Assembly: GCA_003501375.1 (NCBI GenBank)
Contig: DNPO01000264.1
Coordinates: 893 to 6,083 of the forward strand
DNA length: 5,191 nucleotides
Direction of reading: 5' to 3'
From: Candidatus Sumerlaeota bacterium
GTDB taxonomy: Bacteria > Sumerlaeota > Sumerlaeia > UBA8349
Each line of letters starts with the position of its first letter. The stretch's first letter is position 1. A model generated the notes under the pieces. It worked only from the letters and a program-made list of their open reading frames with translations. It had not been told where the DNA came from and did no database searches. Position numbers and translations under genes: made by a program. Of this stretch, positions 1 through 5,191 are shown piece by piece.

Positions 1-452
1 GGCGACATGCGCTGTTTCACGATGCGGTCGATGTCTGCTTCGGTCAGCCCGCTGGCGGTAATGTATTGCCCGTGGGTGAAGGAGAGGCGAAAATCATCGT
101 CCTTGACATAAAGCGCATCGCGCAACCCAACCGGGTTTTGCTCAACAAAGCAAAAAACGCAATGGTTTGGGCAGCGGAGCGTTTTTAATTCCTCCACCTC
201 GATGCCAATGGGATCGTAGCCCTCCCGTTGCAGGGAGAGCATGATGGGTTTGGTGGAATCGGGTGGTAACAGTTTGAGTTTCAGGCGTACGTCGGCGCTT
301 TGAAAGGCGTATTCCAACTCATCCTGCACGGGTTTGCCGTTGATGGTGAGGATACGACTACCGGGTAGAATTCCGGATTTAGCCGCGAGACTTTTGGGAT
401 GAACCCCGGTGATCAGCAATCCAGACTGTAGCGTGGCAGTGTCTTTTGTCAT
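1..452 (-). CDS. PDZ / radical SAM protein of the DUF512 type, N-terminal part (3' end outside window)
   Basis: The frame opens with ATG at 452 and stays open for 150 codons to the window edge, so only the N-terminal third or so is visible. Residues about 10-60 look like a degenerate PDZ domain (GILPGSRILTINGKPV at 27-42, then an acidic D-E-L-E-Y stretch). A CxxxCxxC cluster follows at C94, C98 and C101 (CPNHCVFCF), the ligand pattern for the radical SAM [4Fe-4S] cluster. Right after it come LYVKDDDFRLSF (114-125) and GQYIT, which match the conserved block of PDZ-radical SAM-DUF512 proteins. The C-terminal DUF512 domain would lie beyond the edge. Family members are predicted to make a 5'-deoxyadenosyl radical; I know of no settled substrate. 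The start overlaps the stop of the upstream glycosyltransferase gene as ATGA, with no strong Shine-Dalgarno sequence close by, so translation is probably coupled. Family assignment is firm, function is open. Confidence 0.88.
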   Translation of the reverse strand, partial: MTKDTATLQSGLLITGVHPKSLAAKSGILPGSRILTINGKPVQDELEYAFQSADVRLKLKLLPPDSTKPIMLSLQREGYDPIGIEVEELKTLRCPNHCVFCFVEQNPVGLRDALYVKDDDFRLSFTHGQYITASGLTEADIDRIVKQRMS

Positions 453-1642
453 GGGCGGTTTGCGCGTTGCGCCTCAAAAAAACCTAACACGGTTTTCACG
501 TTGCAACTCCAGGCATGTTCGGCACAGACGCGCGCCCGCGCCCGAGTCGCAATCTCCGCACAGCGTTCTGGGTTTTCCATGAGCGTTAGAAGACGTTGTG
601 CTGCTTCCGGGACATTTTTTTTCGGGAAAAGCAATCCTTCTACGCCGTCAGTCAAAGCCTGGGTCACACCCGGATAATCGGGCGCCGCAGAAGGCACCCC
701 CGACGCTTGGTACTCAAACAACTTGGTTGGGCAAGTCCAGGGGAGCGTATCGGGAACAATGGCCGCATCCATTGCGTTGATGTGGGCCGGAACTTCGGGG
801 TAGGGGAGGCTCCCGGTAAAAATAAAATGGGTTTCCAGCCCGCGTGCACGCGCGTTGGTTTCCTGCTCGCGCACATGGCGTTCCTCACCGCCCACAATTA
901 AAAAAACAAAATCCGTGCGATGCTCTTTAAGGATTGCCGCCATGTCCAGCAGCGAAGAAATTCCGTGCCAGCCAGCCAGCCCACCAACGTAACCGATCAC
1001 GAACTTGTTTTGCAAATGCAGACGATCCCGCACCGCATTGCGCCGTTCGGAATCTGGGTGGAATAGATCGGTATCCACGGCGGTGGGTAAAATATGAACC
1101 GCATTCGGTCGCGCACCCCGCGCCAGCATTTCTTCACGTAAGGGTTCCGCTACAGCAGTAAGCGCTGGCGCTCCACGCAGCACCTGATTTTCGCAACGCT
1201 CCGCCCATTGGGGAAAATGCAACTTGGTGCGGTGTTCGCGTGAGAGAAACGCGTTGCCTTCCACCACGCGCGGAAGGAGCAGGCGACGCCCCAGCCAATC
1301 CCCCGCTAAGCCGTAGAGTGAAAACCGTTCGTAAATCGCTTCAATGCGAAGTTCTGAAATGATGCGTTTTGCCGCATAATAAAAGGGCCAGTTATGCAGA
1401 TAGTTGCGCAGATCGTACCCCAGCAGTTTACTGCGCGATGGGCGCAACTCGGTCAGGGGAAAGGGCGGTATGAACGCATCGGGATTCTGCGCGGCAGAGG
1501 CAGGGGCGCAAAGACTGCACAGCACATGGACATCGTGTCCCTCTTTTTGGAGCGCGCGGGCAAATTCGCGAACATGGGTGGAACTGCCCTTTTGCCCCAT
1601 GACGGGCACCCCATGATCTTGGCAAAGATAAAGAATTCGCAT
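449..1642 (-). CDS. Glycosyltransferase family 4 (GT-B fold)
   Basis: A complete 397-residue protein, the usual length for a soluble GT4 enzyme. The N-terminal Rossmann half starts MRILYLCQDHG, with a glycine-rich acceptor-side loop (GQKGSSTHVREFARAL, 16-31) and the typical VVEGNAFLSRE segment near 127-136. The linker LPTAVDTDLF (185-194) resembles the common LPNGVDxxxF, with Thr in place of Asn. The nucleotide-sugar half begins at FVIGYVGGLAGWHGI (214-228) and carries PTKLFEYQASGVP (305-317), the variant in which only the second Glu (E310) of the E-x7-E motif is kept; E310 normally contacts the donor ribose. It should move a sugar from a nucleotide donor to a lipid-linked or other envelope acceptor at the cytoplasmic membrane face; donor and acceptor cannot be read from sequence. 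It lies 34 nt after the ABC exporter gene and overlaps the radical SAM gene by four bases. No signal peptide or membrane helix is seen. Confidence 0.92.
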   Translation of the reverse strand: MRILYLCQDHGVPVMGQKGSSTHVREFARALQKEGHDVHVLCSLCAPASAAQNPDAFIPPFPLTELRPSRSKLLGYDLRNYLHNWPFYYAAKRIISELRIEAIYERFSLYGLAGDWLGRRLLLPRVVEGNAFLSREHRTKLHFPQWAERCENQVLRGAPALTAVAEPLREEMLARGARPNAVHILPTAVDTDLFHPDSERRNAVRDRLHLQNKFVIGYVGGLAGWHGISSLLDMAAILKEHRTDFVFLIVGGEERHVREQETNARARGLETHFIFTGSLPYPEVPAHINAMDAAIVPDTLPWTCPTKLFEYQASGVPSAAPDYPGVTQALTDGVEGLLFPKKNVPEAAQRLLTLMENPERCAEIATRARARVCAEHAWSCNVKTVLGFFEAQRANRP

Positions 1643-1648
1643 TAAAAA

Positions 1649-1653
1649 CCTTT
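1649..1653 (-). promoter_or_regulatory. Ribosome binding site of the GT4 gene
   Basis: On the minus strand AAAGG lies 6 nt before the ATG at 1642, a workable Shine-Dalgarno sequence and spacing. It sits inside a small inverted repeat (ACCTT-A-AAGGT), which is too tight to form a long stable hairpin. It supports this start codon and gives the gene its own ribosome entry within the 34-nt gap after the exporter gene. Confidence 0.55.
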
Positions 1654-1676
1654 AAGGTCAGGTTGTCAGGATACTC

Positions 1677-3596
1677 TTACTCGCTGAACTCTCCCAGTTT
1701 GTACAGGCCGGCGTAGTGTCCGCCCAACTCCATCAATTGCGGATGCGTGCCCTGTTCCACCACTTTGCCCGCATCCAGCACCACGATGTTGTCGGCGTAC
1801 ATGATGGTGGAAAGGCGGTGCGCGATTACCAACACCGTTCTGTTTTTCATCAAAACACTGAACGCTTCCTGCACGGCGGCTTCGGATTCGTTGTCTAACG
1901 CGGAAGTGGCTTCGTCCAGAATCAGAATTTGTGGATTGCGGCAGAAAACGCGTGCGATTGCCAAACGTTGGCGCTGCCCCCCGCTCAAACTGGACCCGCG
2001 TGGGCCAATCATAGCCCCATAGCCCTTGCCACCGTCTAATGCCATAATGAATTCATGCGCATAGGCCGATTTTGCTGCGGCTTCGATTTGCTCTTGCGTG
2101 GCACCCTCTGCGCCATAGGAGATGTTGTGCGCCACGGTATTCTGGAAGAGCAGAGTTTCCTGGCTGACAATGCCGAAAAGCGAGCGCAGTTCTTTAATCC
2201 GAAGATGGCGCAGGTCTGTCCCATCAATTTTGATGCAGCCCTGTTGCGGGTCATAAAAACGCATGAGCAGATTGGCCAACGTCGTTTTACCCGATCCGCT
2301 ACGTCCAACGATAGCGGTGGTTTTACCCTTGGGAATTTCTAAACTGACACCATGCAGCACTTCTTTTTCCCCGTAAGAAAAAACAAGGTTTTCCATCGTG
2401 ATGGAGTGAGCCAAGGACTTGATAGATACAGGCGGCAAACTCTCCGGCGGGTCTTGCACGGTGGGGGTAAAGGCCAACACTTCCAAAATACGCTCTGCAC
2501 TGATACGAGACGCTTGCATGGTCACATTGGCTTTGCCCATGCGCTTGAGCGGTTGATACACTTGGCTCAGCAATGCCAGGTAGGCCATGAACGTGGGCGC
2601 TTCCATGGCGTGGTCTTTAAGAACCAACTTTGCACCGATCAGCAAAATGCCACCCGTGGCAACGGAACCCAGAAAAACCATCAGGGGAGAAGAAGCGAAC
2701 TTGGCAATGCGTCGCTTCATTTCCAATTCAAATACGGTGTAGTTATGGTCAAAAAAGCGCTTGCTCTCAAGGTCTTCCGTACAGAGTGCTTTCACCAATG
2801 GCATGTTGTGAAGTGATTCATTCAAGACAGCCGACAACAAGTCGCCACTCTTGCGTTGTTTCCGCGTCACCTTGCGGAGTTTGCGAGCGAACAAGGCCAG
2901 CAGAATACCCGCCGGAACCAGCCCAACAAAAGCGAGTGCGGTCAATTTCCAGTCGATGATCAATAAAAAGAGGATAATGAAAAACATCTGGAAGGATTGT
3001 TGTAAAAGATTTCGGATAAAATACGAAATAATTTCCTGAACGCTGTATACATCACTGCCGATTCGACTGATCAAATAACCGACCGGATGTTTGGCAAAAA
3101 ATGCCATGTCTTGTCGCAGGATGTTTTTAAAAAGGTCGTTCTTGAGCGTCATAAAGGACAGGTACAGCGTGTAAGCCAGTTGATATTGGCTGACGTAAAC
3201 CAAGACCCCGTTGATTGCCGAAAGCGCGATAATGACGAGAGCAATGATCGTCAAGGCGGGCATGGGGTGCTGTTCGGCATAGTGATAGCCGACACTTTCA
3301 TAATGGTACGCTTGCTCTCGGTAGGGGAGAACTTCCGTTTTGGCGCGGCGTACCAGTGTTTGTAGAGAATTTTCGTCTTGTTTTGGTTCTATTTCTTTGT
3401 GTAATTTTTCGATTTGTTTTTCACGTTTAATTTCGCGTTCTTGTGCCTTCGTCTGGTCGAAAAGCACATTCAACGCAGGTATGGCAAGGACAATAGTGGA
3501 AGTACCCGTTGACGCTGCGGCAATGAGGCAGATAATACCAATTATTAGACGGAATTTATATGGTTTCAGATATTTCAAAAAGGGGAGGATAAACAA
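1677..3596 (-). CDS. ABC exporter, MsbA/PglK-like half-transporter (fused membrane and ATPase domains)
   Basis: Residues are numbered from a TTG start at 3596 (639 aa); an ATG at 3656 would add 20. The membrane domain has six predicted helices at about 16-43, 114-138, 196-214, 216-237, 302-325 and 332-351. The ATPase domain has an A-loop Tyr408, Walker A GRSGSGKTT (431-439), Q-loop Gln479, signature LSGGQ (537-541), Walker B ILILDE with catalytic Glu562, D-loop SALD and switch His593, so it should be active. As a homodimer it should flip a lipid or lipid-linked glycan across the inner membrane; flanking glycosyltransferases suggest a glycolipid, but multidrug export cannot be excluded. Odd feature: the loop between helices 1 and 2 is about 65 residues and highly charged. 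TTG is preferred because AAAGGA lies 9 nt upstream, the protein would then begin FILPFLKYLKPYK as MsbA-type proteins usually do, and the promoter leaves only about 14 nt of leader for the ATG. An in-frame TAG at 3678-3680 rules out longer forms. Confidence 0.93.
   Translation of the reverse strand: MFILPFLKYLKPYKFRLIIGIICLIAAASTGTSTIVLAIPALNVLFDQTKAQEREIKREKQIEKLHKEIEPKQDENSLQTLVRRAKTEVLPYREQAYHYESVGYHYAEQHPMPALTIIALVIIALSAINGVLVYVSQYQLAYTLYLSFMTLKNDLFKNILRQDMAFFAKHPVGYLISRIGSDVYSVQEIISYFIRNLLQQSFQMFFIILFLLIIDWKLTALAFVGLVPAGILLALFARKLRKVTRKQRKSGDLLSAVLNESLHNMPLVKALCTEDLESKRFFDHNYTVFELEMKRRIAKFASSPLMVFLGSVATGGILLIGAKLVLKDHAMEAPTFMAYLALLSQVYQPLKRMGKANVTMQASRISAERILEVLAFTPTVQDPPESLPPVSIKSLAHSITMENLVFSYGEKEVLHGVSLEIPKGKTTAIVGRSGSGKTTLANLLMRFYDPQQGCIKIDGTDLRHLRIKELRSLFGIVSQETLLFQNTVAHNISYGAEGATQEQIEAAAKSAYAHEFIMALDGGKGYGAMIGPRGSSLSGGQRQRLAIARVFCRNPQILILDEATSALDNESEAAVQEAFSVLMKNRTVLVIAHRLSTIMYADNIVVLDAGKVVEQGTHPQLMELGGHYAGLYKLGEFSE
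3264..3461 (-). other. Exporter segment encoding a long charged periplasmic loop
   Basis: This part of the exporter gene encodes residues about 46-111, between membrane helices 1 and 2. The first half is rich in Lys, Glu and Arg with a coiled-coil-like pattern (KAQEREIKREKQIEKLHKEI); the second half holds several Tyr and His residues just before helix 2. In MsbA the same loop is only a short turn. Topology puts it on the periplasmic side. The coding DNA is visibly richer in T on the plus strand (A in the codons) than its surroundings, which reflects Lys and Glu codons. It is in frame and the flanking helices are intact, so this is not a frameshift artefact. Confidence 0.6.
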
Positions 3597-3605
3597 AAGT
3601 GAGAG

Positions 3606-3611
3606 TCCTTT
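3606..3611 (-). promoter_or_regulatory. Ribosome binding site deciding the TTG start of the ABC exporter
   Basis: On the minus strand AAAGGA lies 9 nt before the TTG at 3596. The competing ATG at 3656 has only a GGGG run close upstream, and a leader of about 14 nt from the predicted transcription start. This site is the main sequence argument for the TTG start. If the ATG is used, the site is simply coding sequence. Confidence 0.55.
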
Positions 3612-3676
3612 CGGGAAACAGGTGCGGAAAAAGCAGAGTGCTCGAAAGCCAAGCATGCCAGCCCCGACCGCCGTAT

Positions 3677-3705
3677 ACTATAAGAAATGGCACCTGGAAA
3701 GTCAA
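3677..3705 (-). promoter_or_regulatory. Sigma-70-type promoter driving the exporter-GT4-radical SAM unit
   Basis: On the minus strand a -35 box TTGACT (3700-3705) and a -10 box TATAGT (3677-3682) are separated by exactly 17 nt, each one or two bases from the housekeeping consensus. Transcription would start near 3670, just upstream of the exporter gene. No gene covers this position, and the direction matches the downstream genes. No operator-like palindrome overlapping the boxes is obvious, so expression may be constitutive. The spacing and position make chance unlikely, but the promoter is untested. Confidence 0.72.
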
Positions 3706-3799
3706 AGAGATAAGGGAACAGGGGGATGGGTGCATCTTGTCGGTGCGCTACCGTCTCCTGCTTTTCACAGCCACAGCCTGTTTTCGAGAAGATTAGAAG

Positions 3800-3812
3800 C
3801 GCCGCCCCGGCG
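3800..3812 (-). terminator. Possible weak terminator after the GT2 gene
   Basis: Fifteen nucleotides past the GT2 stop codon the minus strand reads CGCCG-GGG-CGGCG, a perfect all-GC 5-bp stem with a 3-nt loop. The following sequence, CTTCTAATCTTCT, is pyrimidine-rich but lacks a clean run of T, so it is a poor intrinsic terminator. Its place between the GT2 stop and the next promoter is the main argument for it. The rest of the gap from 3706 to 3827 shows only short imperfect repeats and no convincing gene. Confidence 0.3.
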
Positions 3813-3827
3813 ATCCGATACTTTAAA

Positions 3828-4811
3828 TCAGTATTTTCGGCGGAGTTTCAATCGCAAGCGATGCCAGACTAATGCGCTGCGCTGGATGAATCCCAAACGG
3901 CAAATAGCCGCTTGCGATACCACTTCATATGCCGTCCAAGATTTTTTACCCGCCAAAGAATGGGCATGTTTTGCTAATTTTACGCCTAACTCTTTACGAA
4001 TAATCTCTGGGAAAATGTTCAGCGCTCGTGCATTTTTTTCAATATGGGCGCATGCTCGGACATACGCTTCGCCTAATGTGGGATCATCTTTTCTTGCTTT
4101 GGTATCTGAAATGGCATTGGGCGTGATACGTATATCATACAAAACTTCGGGCAGCCATTTCCCTTTGAGCAAGGCAAAGATGCGAAAGCCATACTCAAAA
4201 TCTTGCCATACCGGCAAATCTTCGGCCCAGGGGCCAACCTTACTCAAACTGGAGCGTCGGAAAACGGGGGAGTGCGTACTGAGGCATGGCTGATTGACAT
4301 AGGATACGATGGTGTTTTTTCGCTGAGAAAATACCCATTGGTCCATATTGGTGAGACGCGTCCCATTTTTTTCCTGAAAACGCAGAAAATCGCAGGTAAC
4401 GAAATCCAATTCTGGTTCCGCGCGAAGGACTGCAATGGAGCGGGCCAATTTTTCTGGACGCATCAGATCGTCAGAATCAAAAAATTGAATATACTCACCA
4501 AGGGAGAGTTCCGCCCCTTCATTGCGCGCAATGGGGGCGCCTCGGTTTTCGCGACGCAGCACGCGCATGGTAAAGCCTGAATCATCCGCATGCTCGGTTG
4601 CCCAGTGTTCTGCTGCTGCTGGCGTTCCATCTGTAGAACCGTCATCGATGATCATGACTTCAATGGGGCGATAGGTCTGTTGCCAAACGGAATCGAGCGT
4701 CAGTGGCAGGAGTGTTGCCCGGTTATAGGTCGGGATGATAACCGATACCAAACCGGGCACGCTTGTGCCCCTTGGCCAAGTGGAAGATTCCGTATTTGCG
4801 ATTTTGTCCAT
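3828..4811 (-). CDS. Glycosyltransferase family 2 (GT-A fold)
   Basis: Residues are numbered from the ATG at 4811 (327 aa). The enzyme opens with VSVIIPTYNR (22-31), followed by the nucleotide-binding IDDGSTDGT block (DDGS at 56-59), NRGAPIARNEGA (89-100) and the metal-binding DSDD (112-115) that serves as the DxD motif. SPVFRRSSLSKVGPW and WQDFEYGFR (202-210) occupy the acceptor-side region, the latter where family members usually carry an acidic ED-type catalytic motif. It should transfer a sugar from a nucleotide donor with inversion, probably in envelope glycan assembly; donor and acceptor are not readable. The basic C-terminus (RLRLKLRRKY) could aid membrane association; no transmembrane helix is seen. 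The start at 4811 is preferred because AGGG lies 7 nt before it. An ATG at 4838 would give 336 residues and a 10-nt overlap with the upstream gene, but has a weaker ribosome site. Either start leaves the domain complete. Confidence 0.9.
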   Translation of the reverse strand: MDKIANTESSTWPRGTSVPGLVSVIIPTYNRATLLPLTLDSVWQQTYRPIEVMIIDDGSTDGTPAAAEHWATEHADDSGFTMRVLRRENRGAPIARNEGAELSLGEYIQFFDSDDLMRPEKLARSIAVLRAEPELDFVTCDFLRFQEKNGTRLTNMDQWVFSQRKNTIVSYVNQPCLSTHSPVFRRSSLSKVGPWAEDLPVWQDFEYGFRIFALLKGKWLPEVLYDIRITPNAISDTKARKDDPTLGEAYVRACAHIEKNARALNIFPEIIRKELGVKLAKHAHSLAGKKSWTAYEVVSQAAICRLGFIQRSALVWHRLRLKLRRKY

Positions 4812-4818
4812 GTGACCG

Positions 4819-4822
4819 CCCT
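4819..4822 (-). promoter_or_regulatory. Ribosome binding site favouring the inner start of the GT2 gene
   Basis: AGGG on the minus strand, 7 nt before the ATG at 4811, lies in the 17-nt gap after the upstream stop codon. The alternative ATG at 4838 has only a loose GGAAA upstream and lies inside the upstream gene. The difference in strength is modest. Confidence 0.4.
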
Positions 4823-4828
4823 GTAGGA

Positions 4829-5191
4829 TTATTCCCATCCCAATTGTTTCCGGTATAGTGCAAGCGTCAACAACCCGCAGAGGCGGAAAGTGGCAGAATC
4901 ACCCACATTCCCTGGGCTTTGGCGGGCTTGGGTAAATAAATCCCCGATGGCTGCACTCGCGAACCAAGGGTTTCCCGCGGGGTAAGCCTTTTCCAGAAAG
5001 GCTCGCAGAGATGGTTCTTTTAGGAAAATTGCTCGGTAATCGACAACCGACGTCCGCTTTAAAAATGGTAACAGATGCTTCAGAACGAACGCTTGAACCG
5101 GTCGCCAGATTTTTTGTTTTTTACGCAAGATCAATTCGGGACGGCGGAGTGTGCGCAACAGGGTGGCTTTTTCGCTACCGGTATATAACAC
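4829..5191 (-). CDS. Probable asparagine-synthase-family amidotransferase, C-terminal end (5' part outside window)
   Basis: The frame is open from the right edge to a TAA at 4829-4831, giving 121 visible codons. The first visible codon is GTG, but nothing shows it to be a start, so the gene most likely begins outside the window. The pattern GSEKATLLRTL, then RRPELILRKKQ (residues 5-26), resembles the E-K-x-L-L-R ... P-x-x-I-x-x-R-x-K-Q segment near the C-terminus of AsnB-type synthetases, and the tail TFRLCGLLTLALYRKQLGW resembles their closing helix (R-L-W-x-L-L-x-L-E-x-W). The N-terminal glutaminase and the ATP-binding SGGxDS motif would lie outside. Such proteins use glutamine nitrogen and ATP to amidate a carboxylate; copies in glycan loci are thought to amidate uronic acids or peptide groups. 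The following GT2 gene lies 17 nt away, so the two are probably cotranscribed. The match rests on short motifs only, so a different family is possible. Confidence 0.55.
   Translation of the reverse strand: MLYTGSEKATLLRTLRRPELILRKKQKIWRPVQAFVLKHLLPFLKRTSVVDYRAIFLKEPSLRAFLEKAYPAGNPWFASAAIGDLFTQARQSPGNVGDSATFRLCGLLTLALYRKQLGWE

Noticed and set aside
1640..1680. Inverted repeats around the GT4 ribosome site (ACCTT-A-AAGGT, also AACCT...AGGTT followed by T5).
   Set aside because: The stems are only 3-5 bp and mostly A/T at the base, and a terminator here would split what looks like one operon. It could slightly mask the ribosome site but nothing more can be supported.
2352..2816. A 154-codon plus-strand frame rich in His, Gln and Arg.
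   Set aside because: It lies wholly within the exporter gene on the opposite strand, and its His/Gln/Arg bias is what reverse-reading of that gene yields.
3735..3790. Short repeats in the intergenic gap, such as CACAGC twice and CGGT-GCGCT-ACCG.
   Set aside because: Stems of 4 bp and six-base repeats are expected by chance in a gap of this size; no operator or riboswitch architecture is recognisable.
3340..4293. A 317-codon open frame on the plus strand, antisense to the exporter start, the intergenic gap and the end of the GT2 gene.
   Set aside because: It shows no recognisable domain, has a composition typical of an antisense shadow (rich in Ser, Arg and Lys with no hydrophobic pattern), and two well-supported genes on the minus strand account for most of it.
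1..5191. Search for insertion sequences, CRISPR repeats, tRNA genes and attachment sites.
   Set aside because: No terminal inverted repeats, transposase motifs, regularly spaced repeats or tRNA-like cloverleaf were noticed; coding density is high and all convincing genes run the same way.

Overview
The window is a compact stretch of bacterial chromosome in which every convincing gene lies on the minus strand. In the order of transcription (right to left) they are: the C-terminal end of a probable asparagine-synthase-family amidotransferase (runs off the right edge), a family 2 glycosyltransferase, an MsbA/PglK-type ABC exporter, a family 4 glycosyltransferase, and the N-terminal third of a PDZ/radical SAM protein of the DUF512 type (runs off the left edge). 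No RNA gene, mobile element, CRISPR array or long repeat is visible. The organism cannot be named from this. Base composition is near 50% GC by eye, and an MsbA-like exporter beside two glycosyltransferases fits a bacterium with an elaborate envelope, probably Gram-negative. DUF512-type radical SAM proteins are known from cyanobacteria, clostridia and other mostly anaerobic or deep-branching lineages, so a non-model phylum is possible. That is inference only.

There appear to be two transcription units. The right-hand unit (about 3828-5191) holds the amidotransferase-like gene and the GT2 gene, separated by 17 nt or overlapping by 10 nt depending on the GT2 start. It ends at a short GC hairpin of doubtful strength. 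The 231-nt gap that follows carries the best regulatory signal in the window: a near-consensus housekeeping promoter (TTGACT, 17-nt spacer, TATAGT) pointing into the ABC exporter. The left-hand unit (about 3670 down to below 1) holds the ABC exporter, then after 34 nt the GT4 gene, then by a four-base ATGA overlap the radical SAM gene.

Functionally this looks like part of an envelope glycan locus. The two glycosyltransferases would build a lipid-linked glycan on the cytoplasmic face, the amidotransferase-like protein could amidate a sugar acid or similar group, and the exporter would flip a lipid-linked product. The radical SAM gene is the odd member: its family has no settled role, yet it is translationally coupled to the GT4 gene.

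I found no clearly new multi-gene system. The points most worth following are an unusually long, charged loop between the first two membrane helices of the exporter, its probable TTG start, and the coupling of the radical SAM gene to a glycosyltransferase.
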